Shown in pieces: positions 10,881 through 18,939 of a stretch of DNA of 64,000 bases (positions are counted from its first letter, which is position 1; each line of letters begins with the position of its first letter). The stretch is from Bacteroidota bacterium. Lineage in GTDB: Bacteria; Bacteroidota; Bacteroidia; Chitinophagales; LD1. Location: NCBI GenBank assembly GCA_026391075.1, contig JAPLES010000021.1, positions 1 through 64,000 of the forward strand, in the 5' to 3' direction. The notes under the pieces were generated by a model. It did no database searches. It was not told where the DNA came from and saw only the letters and a list, made by a program, of their open reading frames with translations. Position numbers and translations under genes: made by a program.

Positions 10881-11183
10881 GTGAAAACTTTCGAAACACT
10901 CACCGAAGCTATCAACGATTTAAAGGCACGTGGCTACGACCGCGATTTTAATTTGCGCGAAACCTGTATTGAATGTTCGCAATCACGCACGCAACTTTCA
11001 GCTGCTGATTTTGAAATAACTGAAACCTATCACTTTGACGGCAGCACCGATGTAGATGATGAAGTGGTGCTTTATGCTATTGAATCGAAAACCGGATTGA
11101 AAGGAACTTTAGTGAATGCGTATGGTGCATACTCCGATTCGGTTTCGGATGAGCTTATAGCCAAACTGCGCTTTCACAAATAA
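10881..11183 (+). CDS. Small conserved protein, often mislabelled phosphoribosylpyrophosphate synthetase
   Basis: 100 aa from a GTG start (GTGAAAACTTTC). Soluble and acidic, with the pattern LTEAINDLKARGYDRDFNL at the N terminus and YAIESKTGLKGTLVNAYGAY in the middle. Similar ~100-residue Bacteroidota proteins carry the name phosphoribosylpyrophosphate synthetase in databases, but this one has no PRPP-binding loop and is far too short, so that name should not be trusted. Two cysteines are close together (CIEC, about 31-34). Function unknown. Confidence 0.7.
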   Translation: MKTFETLTEAINDLKARGYDRDFNLRETCIECSQSRTQLSAADFEITETYHFDGSTDVDDEVVLYAIESKTGLKGTLVNAYGAYSDSVSDELIAKLRFHK

Positions 11184-11201
11184 TTCTATGTTTGGTTCAC
11201 G

Positions 11202-12143
11202 ATGACTCCACCGTTTAAACATTACCCATTAGCCATTCGCATTCTTTTATTGTTCAGCATGTTTTTGTTCAACATGGGCGTGGTGTCGTTCATTGCGCTC
11301 TTCTTTGCACAAAAGATTTTCAACCTCGAAAATGCGCAACAGGTTCTGGAAGGAACACTCACCAACAGCAATGAAATAAACGCCTTTCTTTTTATTCAGG
11401 GCTTAAGTTCATTAGGTGGATTTGTGTTGACAGCTATGATGTTTGCAGTTTTAGAATCGGGTGAGTTCAAACATTATTTGCGCATAAAAAATTTGCCTTC
11501 GGTAAAAATGATTGTGCTGGCAGTAGCTTCTATTTTGGTTGCGCAATTCTTTATTGAATATTTAGTGGAGCTGAATCAGAAAATTCCTCTGCCTTCCGCT
11601 TTGAGTTTTCTAAACGACTATCAAAAGAAAGCCGAAGAAATTATTAATGCGATGATGAATTTCAAAGACATCGGGCATTTGATTTTTGTTTCCATTGTTG
11701 TTGCGCTGATTCCGGCTATTGGCGAAGAGTTTTTTTTTCGCGGAATTTTATTGGGCGATTTACTGAAAGGTAAAATTCGTCCGGCCATTGCTATTCCGGT
11801 TACGGGTTTAATATTCGCAGTGTCGCACATGGAGTATGACAACACGATTGCCATTTGGGCACTCGGAAGTTTTTTGGGTTACCTCTATTATGTAAGCGGA
11901 AGTTTGTGGTTGCCTATTGCAGCACACTTTACCAATAATTTTTTGGCGGTACTGATGAAATACTTTTTCAATTTAGGAATGATAAGTGAAGATGTGGCCA
12001 ACGCAAAAACTCCTTTGTATGCCACTATTGTTTCGTTGCTGATTTTTGCGGTGTTTATATCGCTGTTTAATAAATGGAAGAATCCTGCGACATTTGTTGA
12101 AGTAGAAGAAACCGAACCACTCAACGAAAACCCCTCTATATGA
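11202..12143 (+). CDS. CPBP-family intramembrane glutamic endopeptidase
   Basis: 313 aa, with about seven to eight hydrophobic segments. The CPBP/Rce1/Abi signature is present: EEFFFRG (175-181, catalytic glutamates), SHMEYDN in a later helix and AHFTNN. Relatives include the eukaryotic CaaX prenyl protease Rce1 and bacterial immunity or signal-peptide-processing proteins; the substrate here is unknown. Its last codons overlap the start of cdsA by four bases (ATGA), so translation is probably coupled. Confidence 0.88.
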   Translation: MTPPFKHYPLAIRILLLFSMFLFNMGVVSFIALFFAQKIFNLENAQQVLEGTLTNSNEINAFLFIQGLSSLGGFVLTAMMFAVLESGEFKHYLRIKNLPSVKMIVLAVASILVAQFFIEYLVELNQKIPLPSALSFLNDYQKKAEEIINAMMNFKDIGHLIFVSIVVALIPAIGEEFFFRGILLGDLLKGKIRPAIAIPVTGLIFAVSHMEYDNTIAIWALGSFLGYLYYVSGSLWLPIAAHFTNNFLAVLMKYFFNLGMISEDVANAKTPLYATIVSLLIFAVFISLFNKWKNPATFVEVEETEPLNENPSI

Positions 12144-13072
12144 AAACATTCTTCATTCGCCTTTCGTCAGGATTAGTCGTAGCGGCTCTTGCTATTACAG
12201 CCATGCTCTACAATCAGTATACTTTTTTTGTGCTGATGAGTATTATGCTTGTGGGCAGTTTGAATGAGTATTTCAACGTTACACAGCCAAGACGCGAAAC
12301 CACTACCGGGTTTTTCCAGAGCAAGTGGTTTGTGATTTTATTGTGTTACAGTGCATTTGTAAAGTCGTTTATTTTTTCATCGCCACCGGCACAGGGTATT
12401 CCTGATTTTGGCAACTACGTTAAACTTTTGTTTGATGTGCTTACCCGTTTCCGCGATTCATCGTTGACGTTGAGTACCGCCATTCCTATTCTGGTTTTCA
12501 TTTTGTTCATTACTGAACTTTATTCCAAATCGGAAAATTCGTTTGAGAATTTAGGATGGAAAACCGTTGCCATTTTTTGGATTCTGGTGCCTATGGTGTT
12601 GACTACTAAAATTTATTTTGAGCAAGGCAGCGCGTTTATCCTTGCTATGTTCTTCATCATTTGGGTTTACGATTCGTTCTGTTACATTTTTGGTTCACTG
12701 CTTGGGAAGCGAAAACTGTTTGAAAGAATTTCGCCAAAGAAAACATGGGAAGGAGCAATTGGAGGGGGAGTAGTTACACTCGTTGTGTTTTATTTCGCCA
12801 ATAAAATTCCAGCTTTGCAAATGTTGAGTTCGGTAGAGTGGGTGATACTTGCTTTCGTTACAATTATCGCTGCCACTTATGGCGACCTGGTGGAGTCTAT
12901 GCTCAAAAGAAATTTGGGAATAAAAGATTCAGGAAACTTAATGCCGGGGCATGGAGGTTTTTTAGATCGTCTCGATTCGTTCTATTTAGTAATTCCTTTT
13001 GTGGCTATGACCTTGTGGATGTTTGCGCAGGTGAAGAACCTGTTGCTGGTTTATGAATATCTGAATGGTTGA
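12140..13072 (+). CDS. cdsA: Phosphatidate cytidylyltransferase
   Basis: 310 aa. CdsA makes CDP-diacylglycerol from phosphatidate and CTP, the branch-point donor for phospholipids. Several membrane helices are followed by RISPKKTWEGAIGGG and the family signature around MLKRNLGIKDSGNLMPGHGG, ending in FLDRLDS, which holds the metal-binding acidic residues. It overlaps the CPBP protease gene by four bases and is followed about 100 bases later by psd. This places two steps of phosphatidylethanolamine synthesis side by side; the intermediate PssA step is not in the window. Confidence 0.93.
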   Translation: MKTFFIRLSSGLVVAALAITAMLYNQYTFFVLMSIMLVGSLNEYFNVTQPRRETTTGFFQSKWFVILLCYSAFVKSFIFSSPPAQGIPDFGNYVKLLFDVLTRFRDSSLTLSTAIPILVFILFITELYSKSENSFENLGWKTVAIFWILVPMVLTTKIYFEQGSAFILAMFFIIWVYDSFCYIFGSLLGKRKLFERISPKKTWEGAIGGGVVTLVVFYFANKIPALQMLSSVEWVILAFVTIIAATYGDLVESMLKRNLGIKDSGNLMPGHGGFLDRLDSFYLVIPFVAMTLWMFAQVKNLLLVYEYLNG

Positions 13073-13114
13073 TGCTTGTCTTACTGAAAGCCCCATACGA
13101 AAGCGGACTATGGC

Positions 13115-13144
13115 TTGCAACTGTGAACTGTTTAAGTAGGTTTG
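13115..13144 (+). promoter_or_regulatory. Promoter of psd
   Basis: TTG (13115-13117), 19 bases, then TAGGTTTG (13137-13144) is a perfect match to the Bacteroidota primary sigma consensus. Transcription would start near 13149, about 20 bases before the psd ATG at 13169. Confidence 0.7.
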
Positions 13145-13168
13145 CGCCCTTGTTTTTTAAAACAAACT

Positions 13169-13849
13169 ATGAAGAAGAAATTCAAGATTCATAAAGAAGG
13201 ACATAAGATTCTTCTGGCAACAGTTATCGTTTTGCTGTTGGTTAATCTTACCATAGCACTGGTTTTCCGCAGCATATTGGTTTACTATATCACAGGCGCG
13301 GTGTCGCTGGTGGTGCTCGCAGCGTTTGCTTCTTTCTTCCGCATTCCAAGCCGTATATTTTTTGAAAGCGATAATCAGATTATTGCCCCTGCCGATGGCC
13401 GCGTGGTGGTGATTGAAGAAGTGCACGAAGGCGAATACTTTAAAGATAAGCGCATTCAGGTTTCTATTTTTATGAGCCCTGCCAATGTGCATGTGAACCG
13501 CAATCCTATCAGCGGCCTCGTGAAATATCAGAAGTATCACCCGGGAAAATACTTAGTGGCGTGGCATCCGAAATCGAGTGAGAAGAACGAACGCAACACG
13601 GTGGTGATTGAGCACGATGAATTAGACGTGGAAATTTTGGTGCGTCAGATTGCCGGAAAACTTGCCCGCAAAATTCGCTGGTATTTAAATGAAGGCGATG
13701 AAGTGGAGCAGAACGGTGAACTCGGGTTTATCAAATTCGGCTCGCGCGTTGATTTGTTTTTACCTATAGGAACAAAAATTGACGTTAACCTGAAACAGAA
13801 AGTAAAAGGCGGCATTACCGTTATAGGAACTTTGCCTGAAGACGAATAG
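13169..13849 (+). CDS. psd: Phosphatidylserine decarboxylase proenzyme
   Basis: 226 aa from ATG 13169. The frame is open upstream to a TTG at 13142, but the promoter -7 box reaches 13144, so that start is excluded. Psd converts phosphatidylserine to phosphatidylethanolamine. Two N-terminal hydrophobic helices (about 13-55) anchor it. The short-type Psd signature follows: IAPADGRVV, FMSPANVHVNRNPISG and the self-cleavage site KFGSRVD. Cleavage between Gly191 and Ser192 yields a pyruvoyl alpha chain of about 35 residues. Confidence 0.93.
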   Translation: MKKKFKIHKEGHKILLATVIVLLLVNLTIALVFRSILVYYITGAVSLVVLAAFASFFRIPSRIFFESDNQIIAPADGRVVVIEEVHEGEYFKDKRIQVSIFMSPANVHVNRNPISGLVKYQKYHPGKYLVAWHPKSSEKNERNTVVIEHDELDVEILVRQIAGKLARKIRWYLNEGDEVEQNGELGFIKFGSRVDLFLPIGTKIDVNLKQKVKGGITVIGTLPEDE

Positions 13850-13878
13850 TCTTTTTCATCTTCCCTAAAAATTTAATT

Positions 13879-14457
13879 ATGAGTGTAGAAAATGCTTTGC
13901 GTGCGCGCAGCAATAACCAATGCGAATTGTGTAAGAGTGAAAATAAACTTTCGGTTTACGATTTGCCGCCACATGCCGAGCAACGCGAAGAAGACAGTTT
14001 GCTCGTTTGCGAAAAATGCAATTTGCAACTCACAAAAAAAGAAGAGCTCGACAGCGCGCACTGGGCTTGCCTGAGCGAAACCATGTGGAGCGAAGTGGTG
14101 CCTGTGCAGGTGGTAACCTGGCGCATGCTCAGCCGACTGCGCGATGAAAGCTGGGCGGCTGATGCCATTGACCAAATGTTTTTGGATGAACCAACTTTAG
14201 CCTGGGCTAAAGCCACGGGGGACCACGAAAACAGCAGTGCGGTTGAACTGCACCGCGACTGCAACGGAAATATTTTGAACGATGGTGATAATGTGGTGCT
14301 CACTAAAACGCTTGATGTAAAAGGCTCTTCGCTCAACGCCAAATTGGGCACGGTGGTAAAAGGAATAAAATTAGTGCCCGATAATGTGGAGCAGATTGAA
14401 GGCAAAATTGAAGGGCAAACGATTGTTATCTTAACGAAGTATTTGAGGAAGGGGTGA
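13879..14457 (+). CDS. PhnA (YjdM)-type zinc-ribbon protein
   Basis: 192 aa. The N-terminal treble-clef/zinc-ribbon region has two cysteine pairs (CELC at about 15-18 and CEKC). The middle segment AHWACLSETMWSEVVPVQV is typical of Bacteroidota PhnA proteins. The C-terminal PhnA domain contains RDCNGNILNDGDNVVLTKTLDVKGSS and ends with KYLRKG. Despite the name, this family is not part of the C-P lyase and its function is uncertain. It follows psd by 29 bases and ends two bases before the convergent exonuclease gene. Confidence 0.85.
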   Translation: MSVENALRARSNNQCELCKSENKLSVYDLPPHAEQREEDSLLVCEKCNLQLTKKEELDSAHWACLSETMWSEVVPVQVVTWRMLSRLRDESWAADAIDQMFLDEPTLAWAKATGDHENSSAVELHRDCNGNILNDGDNVVLTKTLDVKGSSLNAKLGTVVKGIKLVPDNVEQIEGKIEGQTIVILTKYLRKG

Positions 14458-14459
14458 AA

Positions 14460-15602
14460 CTACTTTTCACTCACCAACACCAAATCATCCAGCGCCTTTT
14501 TTACCTTACGATTATAAGCGCTCACACTTCGCTTATTTGTTTTGCCACACACACAATTAGTTTCTATACAATGCTCGCGGCTTTTAGAAATGCCCGCCAG
14601 GCGCAAACACAATTCATGTTCCGCCACTAAACTGCGCAGCAATTCGTGCCCTTCTAAAATACTTCTTACTAAAACAGGCGCTTCGCGTTTGCTCTTCAGC
14701 TTCTTTAAACCCAGGCGGCTGAAACCGTTTTGGTCTTCATAATGCACTATGCCAAAGAGCGGCACATAACCTTTTTGCGCTTTGTTGAACTGGGGCCAAA
14801 GTTTTTTTATTTCTTCCGTTTCGAGGGCAAGGGCTTCCTGCTCGTTTTCGCACACGGTAAACCGCAGGTGAAAAATCTCGCGCATAAAATCCTGCTTTTG
14901 TTTGGCGGGCGAGTTATTGGTAAAGTGAATGCTCACGCGCTTTTTCAAATTAACCGCTTTGCCCACATAAACCACCTTGCCTTTTTTATTCAGGAAATAA
15001 TAAACACCGGGGGTATCGGGCAGCTTTTCAAATTCTGCTTTGGGTAAATTAGGCGGCAGTGCCTGTTCTTTCGAACCTCGTTTCAAAAACTTAAAAATGC
15101 TTTCGCTGTCGGCCTGCAATAATTTTTCAAACAGAATAACTGTAGCGGCTGCATCGCCACCCGCACGGTGGCGGTTGTTCAAAGGAATTTCCAAAGAGCC
15201 GCAAAGATTTCCCAAACTATAAGAAGAAAAACCCGGAAATATTTTTCGGCTCAGTCGAACGGTGCAAAGCTTCTTGCAGTTCAATTCATACTCGTGTTGC
15301 TTCAAAGCATTTTTAAGAAACGAATAATCGAAGTTGACGGAGTGTGCCACAAACACACGGTTGTTGAGCAGTTCAAAAATTTCTTTTGCCACATCCGAAA
15401 AAGGCGGAGCGTTCTTCACCATCTCGTTGGTAATGCCCGTTAACCCCGTTATATAATAAGGAATATGCGCCTGCGGATTGATAAGCGTTTCGTATTGCTT
15501 AAAAACTTTTTCGCCATCGTGTAGGTGAATGCAAACTTCGGTAGTGCCATTTCCCGAAGCATGACCGCCCGTGGTTTCGATATCTACAATAGCGTATTCC
15601 AT
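14460..15602 (-). CDS. DnaQ-like 3'-5' exonuclease fused to a GIY-YIG nuclease
   Basis: 380 aa from ATG 15602; a longer open frame exists upstream, but MEYAIVDIETTGG is the usual N terminus. Residues 1-165 are a DEDDh exonuclease: Asp7 and Glu9, Asp92, and HRAGGD with His145 and Asp150. Residues 195-275 are a GIY-YIG nuclease domain (GVYYF, VVYVGKA, Arg222) like the N terminus of UvrC. The C-terminal third holds a cysteine cluster (C-x-L-RLAGISKS, then CIETNCVCGK). Such fusions occur in many bacteria and resemble Cho/UvrC-type nucleases; a role in DNA repair is inferred. It is divergent from the S15-type hydrolase gene. Confidence 0.85.
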   Translation of the reverse strand: MEYAIVDIETTGGHASGNGTTEVCIHLHDGEKVFKQYETLINPQAHIPYYITGLTGITNEMVKNAPPFSDVAKEIFELLNNRVFVAHSVNFDYSFLKNALKQHEYELNCKKLCTVRLSRKIFPGFSSYSLGNLCGSLEIPLNNRHRAGGDAAATVILFEKLLQADSESIFKFLKRGSKEQALPPNLPKAEFEKLPDTPGVYYFLNKKGKVVYVGKAVNLKKRVSIHFTNNSPAKQKQDFMREIFHLRFTVCENEQEALALETEEIKKLWPQFNKAQKGYVPLFGIVHYEDQNGFSRLGLKKLKSKREAPVLVRSILEGHELLRSLVAEHELCLRLAGISKSREHCIETNCVCGKTNKRSVSAYNRKVKKALDDLVLVSEK

Positions 15603-15793
15603 ACGGCAAATATGAATATACAGAACGCAATGGATGTGCGTGCTAAAAAATAATTTCCAGCACACCAAAAAACAAGTGCATTAACTCTCTAATATTCTTT
15701 CGTTAATCTTTTTTTGGATACTAAAAAAAATCACTATCATTACTCAACGAATTTTTCGGAATTCGTCTTTACACTAAACCCCAAAATTGTAAC

Positions 15794-18700
15794 ATGAAAA
15801 ACATTTACATTCTTTTCCTCGCAATGTTCCTGTTCGTTTTTACTTCGCAGGCGCAAGTCATGAACGGTCAATTAGATGACATTAAAGAGTTCAGCACAAA
15901 AGTTACTGTGCCTTTCGTAATGCCCGATGGCGTAAAACTTTTTACCGATGTGTATCTGCCACGCGTGCGCGATTCACTCGTGGTAAATTTGGGAACTATT
16001 GATTTGTTGGGTACACCGCTCGTAACAAATCCTATTACTTTTATTCCGCTAGGTTCTCAATTGCTTATTTACGATTCTATCAACGGTCAACCTAATCCAG
16101 ACCCATATCAGTTGCCCACTATTTTTACTCGTACGCCTTACGACAAAGGTGACTTTGATGAGTTAGGCGGAATACTTCCAATTCTTGGATACAACTATAT
16201 GTTGCAAGATATGCGAGGCCGTTATTCATCAGAAGGGGTTTATTTCCCTATGTATTCAGATAGCTGGAACAAAAATGCGTACCATCCTTTTGGTCACGTC
16301 TTAGATTATTTAGATCCTTCTGATCCTAAATATTCAAACAAACACGAAGACGGTTATAACTCTGTAAAAATTATTCAGGATATTACAATTCCGGGTTTGT
16401 ATGACGGCCTGCCGCATACCAACGAAAGAATCAACAACGGTTCGATAGGTATGTTTGGCGCATCGGCTTTGGGTAACACCCAATTGCAATTAGGTTTGGC
16501 ACACCACTGTTCAGATTCGTTACCGCACTTAAAATGTTTAATGCCAATTGTAGCTACTACCGAGCATTACATTTCTACAGGTTATAACAACGGAGTTTTT
16601 CGCGATAGAATTGTAACAGGTTGGTTGAAAGGTCAAATTTTTAGTGGTACAGAAGACGATCAAATTCCACAAGATAACGACCGTCAAAATACTATTCATA
16701 CTTCGTACGATTACAAACTGCCACAAACGATTACGCTTAATGGTTTAACAAGAACCTACGAGCAAAATAAATTTGAAGCGGCAAATCTTTCTATCGACCA
16801 CTTTACAGCCATGCGCTATCTTAAGTTAGATGGCACATTAGGTAACGCAGGTTTTTATCCAAACTCCACCGGTCGTCCAGATATGGACGGAAGTTCAGCT
16901 CCAGTAAATATCAATGGCGAATCAGTTGACCCTGTTACACAGCAACGATTACCCGATTTAAATTACAGTCGTTATAGAAACATTGATGTTCCGGTGTTAC
17001 ACATCACCGGCTGGTGGGATATTTTCACCGAAGGACAAATCAATAACTCAAATTTTAGCCGCGATAACCTCACAGGCCCTTCAAAACTTTTGCAAAAAAC
17101 TGTGATTGGACCATGGGCTCACCAAACTATTGCTAGTCGTATTTCGGGCGACCGTTACTATCCTAAAAATGTAACTGACCTTACGAAGATTGACCTTTCT
17201 AACTTCAACATCAACGATGTGCCTATTAACGACATCGTGAAGTCGGATTTGATTACTTGGTTTCGTTACAATTTGAATAACAACAGTGAGTTCAAAGTTG
17301 GCGAGCCTAAATTCATTATCAAGGAAAGTCAGGTTTGGCAAAAACTCGGAACTACTGTCTTAGGCGATGCCTTCATTCGCGTTCCAGCAAAAGATTTTGT
17401 TGTTCCGTTTACAAAAATGTTGAACTTCTTAGGAGGCAACGGAACTTTATCGGGCTTGCAGGTAGAACTGAAAGTAGCAGGTATTGTAATTCCTACTACA
17501 CAAGATGTTCCTGCACTTAGCGGAGGACTCAGCCAGTTTGCAGGTCACCCATTAGATAGTATTCCCGGTAGAGATTTCTTAAACGAATGCGCTAACTACC
17601 GTTTCTATGTTCCTGGTCCCGATTCTGCGGCTGATGCCATAGCAGGATTCCCGAACAATTATCAAATGGGTAACTATTGGTTTTCGAGCGATGTGTTTCC
17701 TCCAAGTGAACATATAAAATGGGAGAAGAAATTTTTGCACCAAGATGGTTCATTCAATGATAACGTACCAACAGGTGACGAAGGTTACAGAACATATATT
17801 ACTGACCCGGATGATCCAATTCTTACTGTGGGTGGAAGCAATATGATTGTTCGCTCGCCTGATGGAACTAGAAATTCTCAAAGTCAAATGGAATTGACTG
17901 ACCCTACAAACGCACCATACAGTATGGATAGAGAAGGTGTTATTCAGTTCAACACAGAACCATTTACCGATTCGTTTACTATTGCCGGATTACCTGTTTG
18001 CACCTTATATGCAAAATCAAATCCTGGTGGTGTTACCAGCGGCCCAACCGACTGTGATTGGAATTTCCGTATTTGCGATGTATGGCCAGATGGTAGAGTT
18101 TATTTTGTGCAGGAAGGAGTTGTAGGTGCACGTGGAAGAGACTGGGCTCGTGCTCTAGTTGACCAAATGGGCACCGAAGGCGCAGCGACTTACGTAAATG
18201 GAGTAGAAGATGTTGGTGATAAGGATTTGCCATATAGCAACATCAACATTGGTCAAATTTACGAGTATGTATTTAAAATGATGCCTATAGCGTATACATT
18301 CGCAACAGGTCATCGTATCAGAGTATTGATCAACTCTTCTAACTACACACGTTATCAGGCAAACGCTAATCTCCCATTAAATGATGGAGAATTTTTCCGC
18401 AGAAAACCAGGAGATGGTCAAGGCTATGTGTATAATGGTAATTTGTTGTACCCTCGTGTAGCTGTTCAGCGGGTTCACTTTTCACCGGAACATCCTACAA
18501 GTATAAACTTCCCTGTTTATGACCAAAATCATCACTACAACGCCATAAAGCCATTGAGTGCTACTTCTAAATTTGATATAACTGTGTTCCCTAATCCGGC
18601 ATCGGATAAGATTCAGGTTTTTGCAAACATGCAGGGCGAACATGAACTGGTTATTACTGATATTACGGGAAGAAAGGTTTTCACTACCACTTTTGATGAC

Positions 18701-18808
18701 AACATTATTCTGAGCACCGAAACTTTAGGCAAAGGAATTTACTTTGCTTCTGTAACTGACATTCGGAATACCGGAAATAAAGCCACTAAGAAATTTATAG
18801 TTCAATAA
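15794..18808 (+). CDS. Secreted CocE/NonD (X-Pro peptidase S15-type) hydrolase with T9SS sorting domain
   Basis: 1004 aa. Signal peptide about 1-20 (FTSQAQ). The alpha/beta hydrolase core has FTRTPYDKGDF and LQDMRGRYSSEG near the oxyanion region. The nucleophile is in SIGMFGASALGN, an aspartate region is in HITGWWDIFTEGQ and the histidine is in GPWAHQT. A beta-sandwich C-terminal X-Pro/CocE domain with HRIRVLINSSNY follows. The final 80 residues are a T9SS type A sorting domain (VFPNPASDKIQVFA, ITDITGRKVF, LGKGIYFASV). It is therefore exported through the Gld/Por system and attached to or released from the surface. Substrates of the family include acyl esters and N-terminal X-Pro dipeptides; which applies here is unknown. 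Confidence 0.87.
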   Translation: MKNIYILFLAMFLFVFTSQAQVMNGQLDDIKEFSTKVTVPFVMPDGVKLFTDVYLPRVRDSLVVNLGTIDLLGTPLVTNPITFIPLGSQLLIYDSINGQPNPDPYQLPTIFTRTPYDKGDFDELGGILPILGYNYMLQDMRGRYSSEGVYFPMYSDSWNKNAYHPFGHVLDYLDPSDPKYSNKHEDGYNSVKIIQDITIPGLYDGLPHTNERINNGSIGMFGASALGNTQLQLGLAHHCSDSLPHLKCLMPIVATTEHYISTGYNNGVFRDRIVTGWLKGQIFSGTEDDQIPQDNDRQNTIHTSYDYKLPQTITLNGLTRTYEQNKFEAANLSIDHFTAMRYLKLDGTLGNAGFYPNSTGRPDMDGSSAPVNINGESVDPVTQQRLPDLNYSRYRNIDVPVLHITGWWDIFTEGQINNSNFSRDNLTGPSKLLQKTVIGPWAHQTIASRISGDRYYPKNVTDLTKIDLSNFNINDVPINDIVKSDLITWFRYNLNNNSEFKVGEPKFIIKESQVWQKLGTTVLGDAFIRVPAKDFVVPFTKMLNFLGGNGTLSGLQVELKVAGIVIPTTQDVPALSGGLSQFAGHPLDSIPGRDFLNECANYRFYVPGPDSAADAIAGFPNNYQMGNYWFSSDVFPPSEHIKWEKKFLHQDGSFNDNVPTGDEGYRTYITDPDDPILTVGGSNMIVRSPDGTRNSQSQMELTDPTNAPYSMDREGVIQFNTEPFTDSFTIAGLPVCTLYAKSNPGGVTSGPTDCDWNFRICDVWPDGRVYFVQEGVVGARGRDWARALVDQMGTEGAATYVNGVEDVGDKDLPYSNINIGQIYEYVFKMMPIAYTFATGHRIRVLINSSNYTRYQANANLPLNDGEFFRRKPGDGQGYVYNGNLLYPRVAVQRVHFSPEHPTSINFPVYDQNHHYNAIKPLSATSKFDITVFPNPASDKIQVFANMQGEHELVITDITGRKVFTTTFDDNIILSTETLGKGIYFASVTDIRNTGNKATKKFIVQ

Positions 18809-18821
18809 TTTTTTGAAGTAG

Positions 18822-18868
18822 AAAAAAACAAAAGCGTCCCTGATTTATTGGGGGCGCTTTTTTGTTTT
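18822..18868 (+). terminator. Intrinsic terminator after the S15-type hydrolase
   Basis: An imperfect stem (AAAACAAAAGCGTCCC paired with GGGGGCGCTTTTTTGTTTT) is followed by T-rich sequence. The A and T flanks make it potentially bidirectional. Confidence 0.75.
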
Positions 18869-18939
18869 ACCGAAATAGTGATTTCATCTACCACAACGCT
18901 TAGCTTTTGCCTGTCGGTTTTTTATATTCGCGCCCTCTT

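Noticed and set aside
13073-13141. Gene remnant with a GLWLATVNC frame, faintly similar to 22200-22260
   Set aside because: The resemblance is limited to a few short words and the region carries the psd promoter; no intact frame is supported.
13956-14405. 149-aa minus-strand open frame
   Set aside because: It overlaps the PhnA-type gene completely and has no family pattern; the plus-strand gene has clear zinc-ribbon cysteines.
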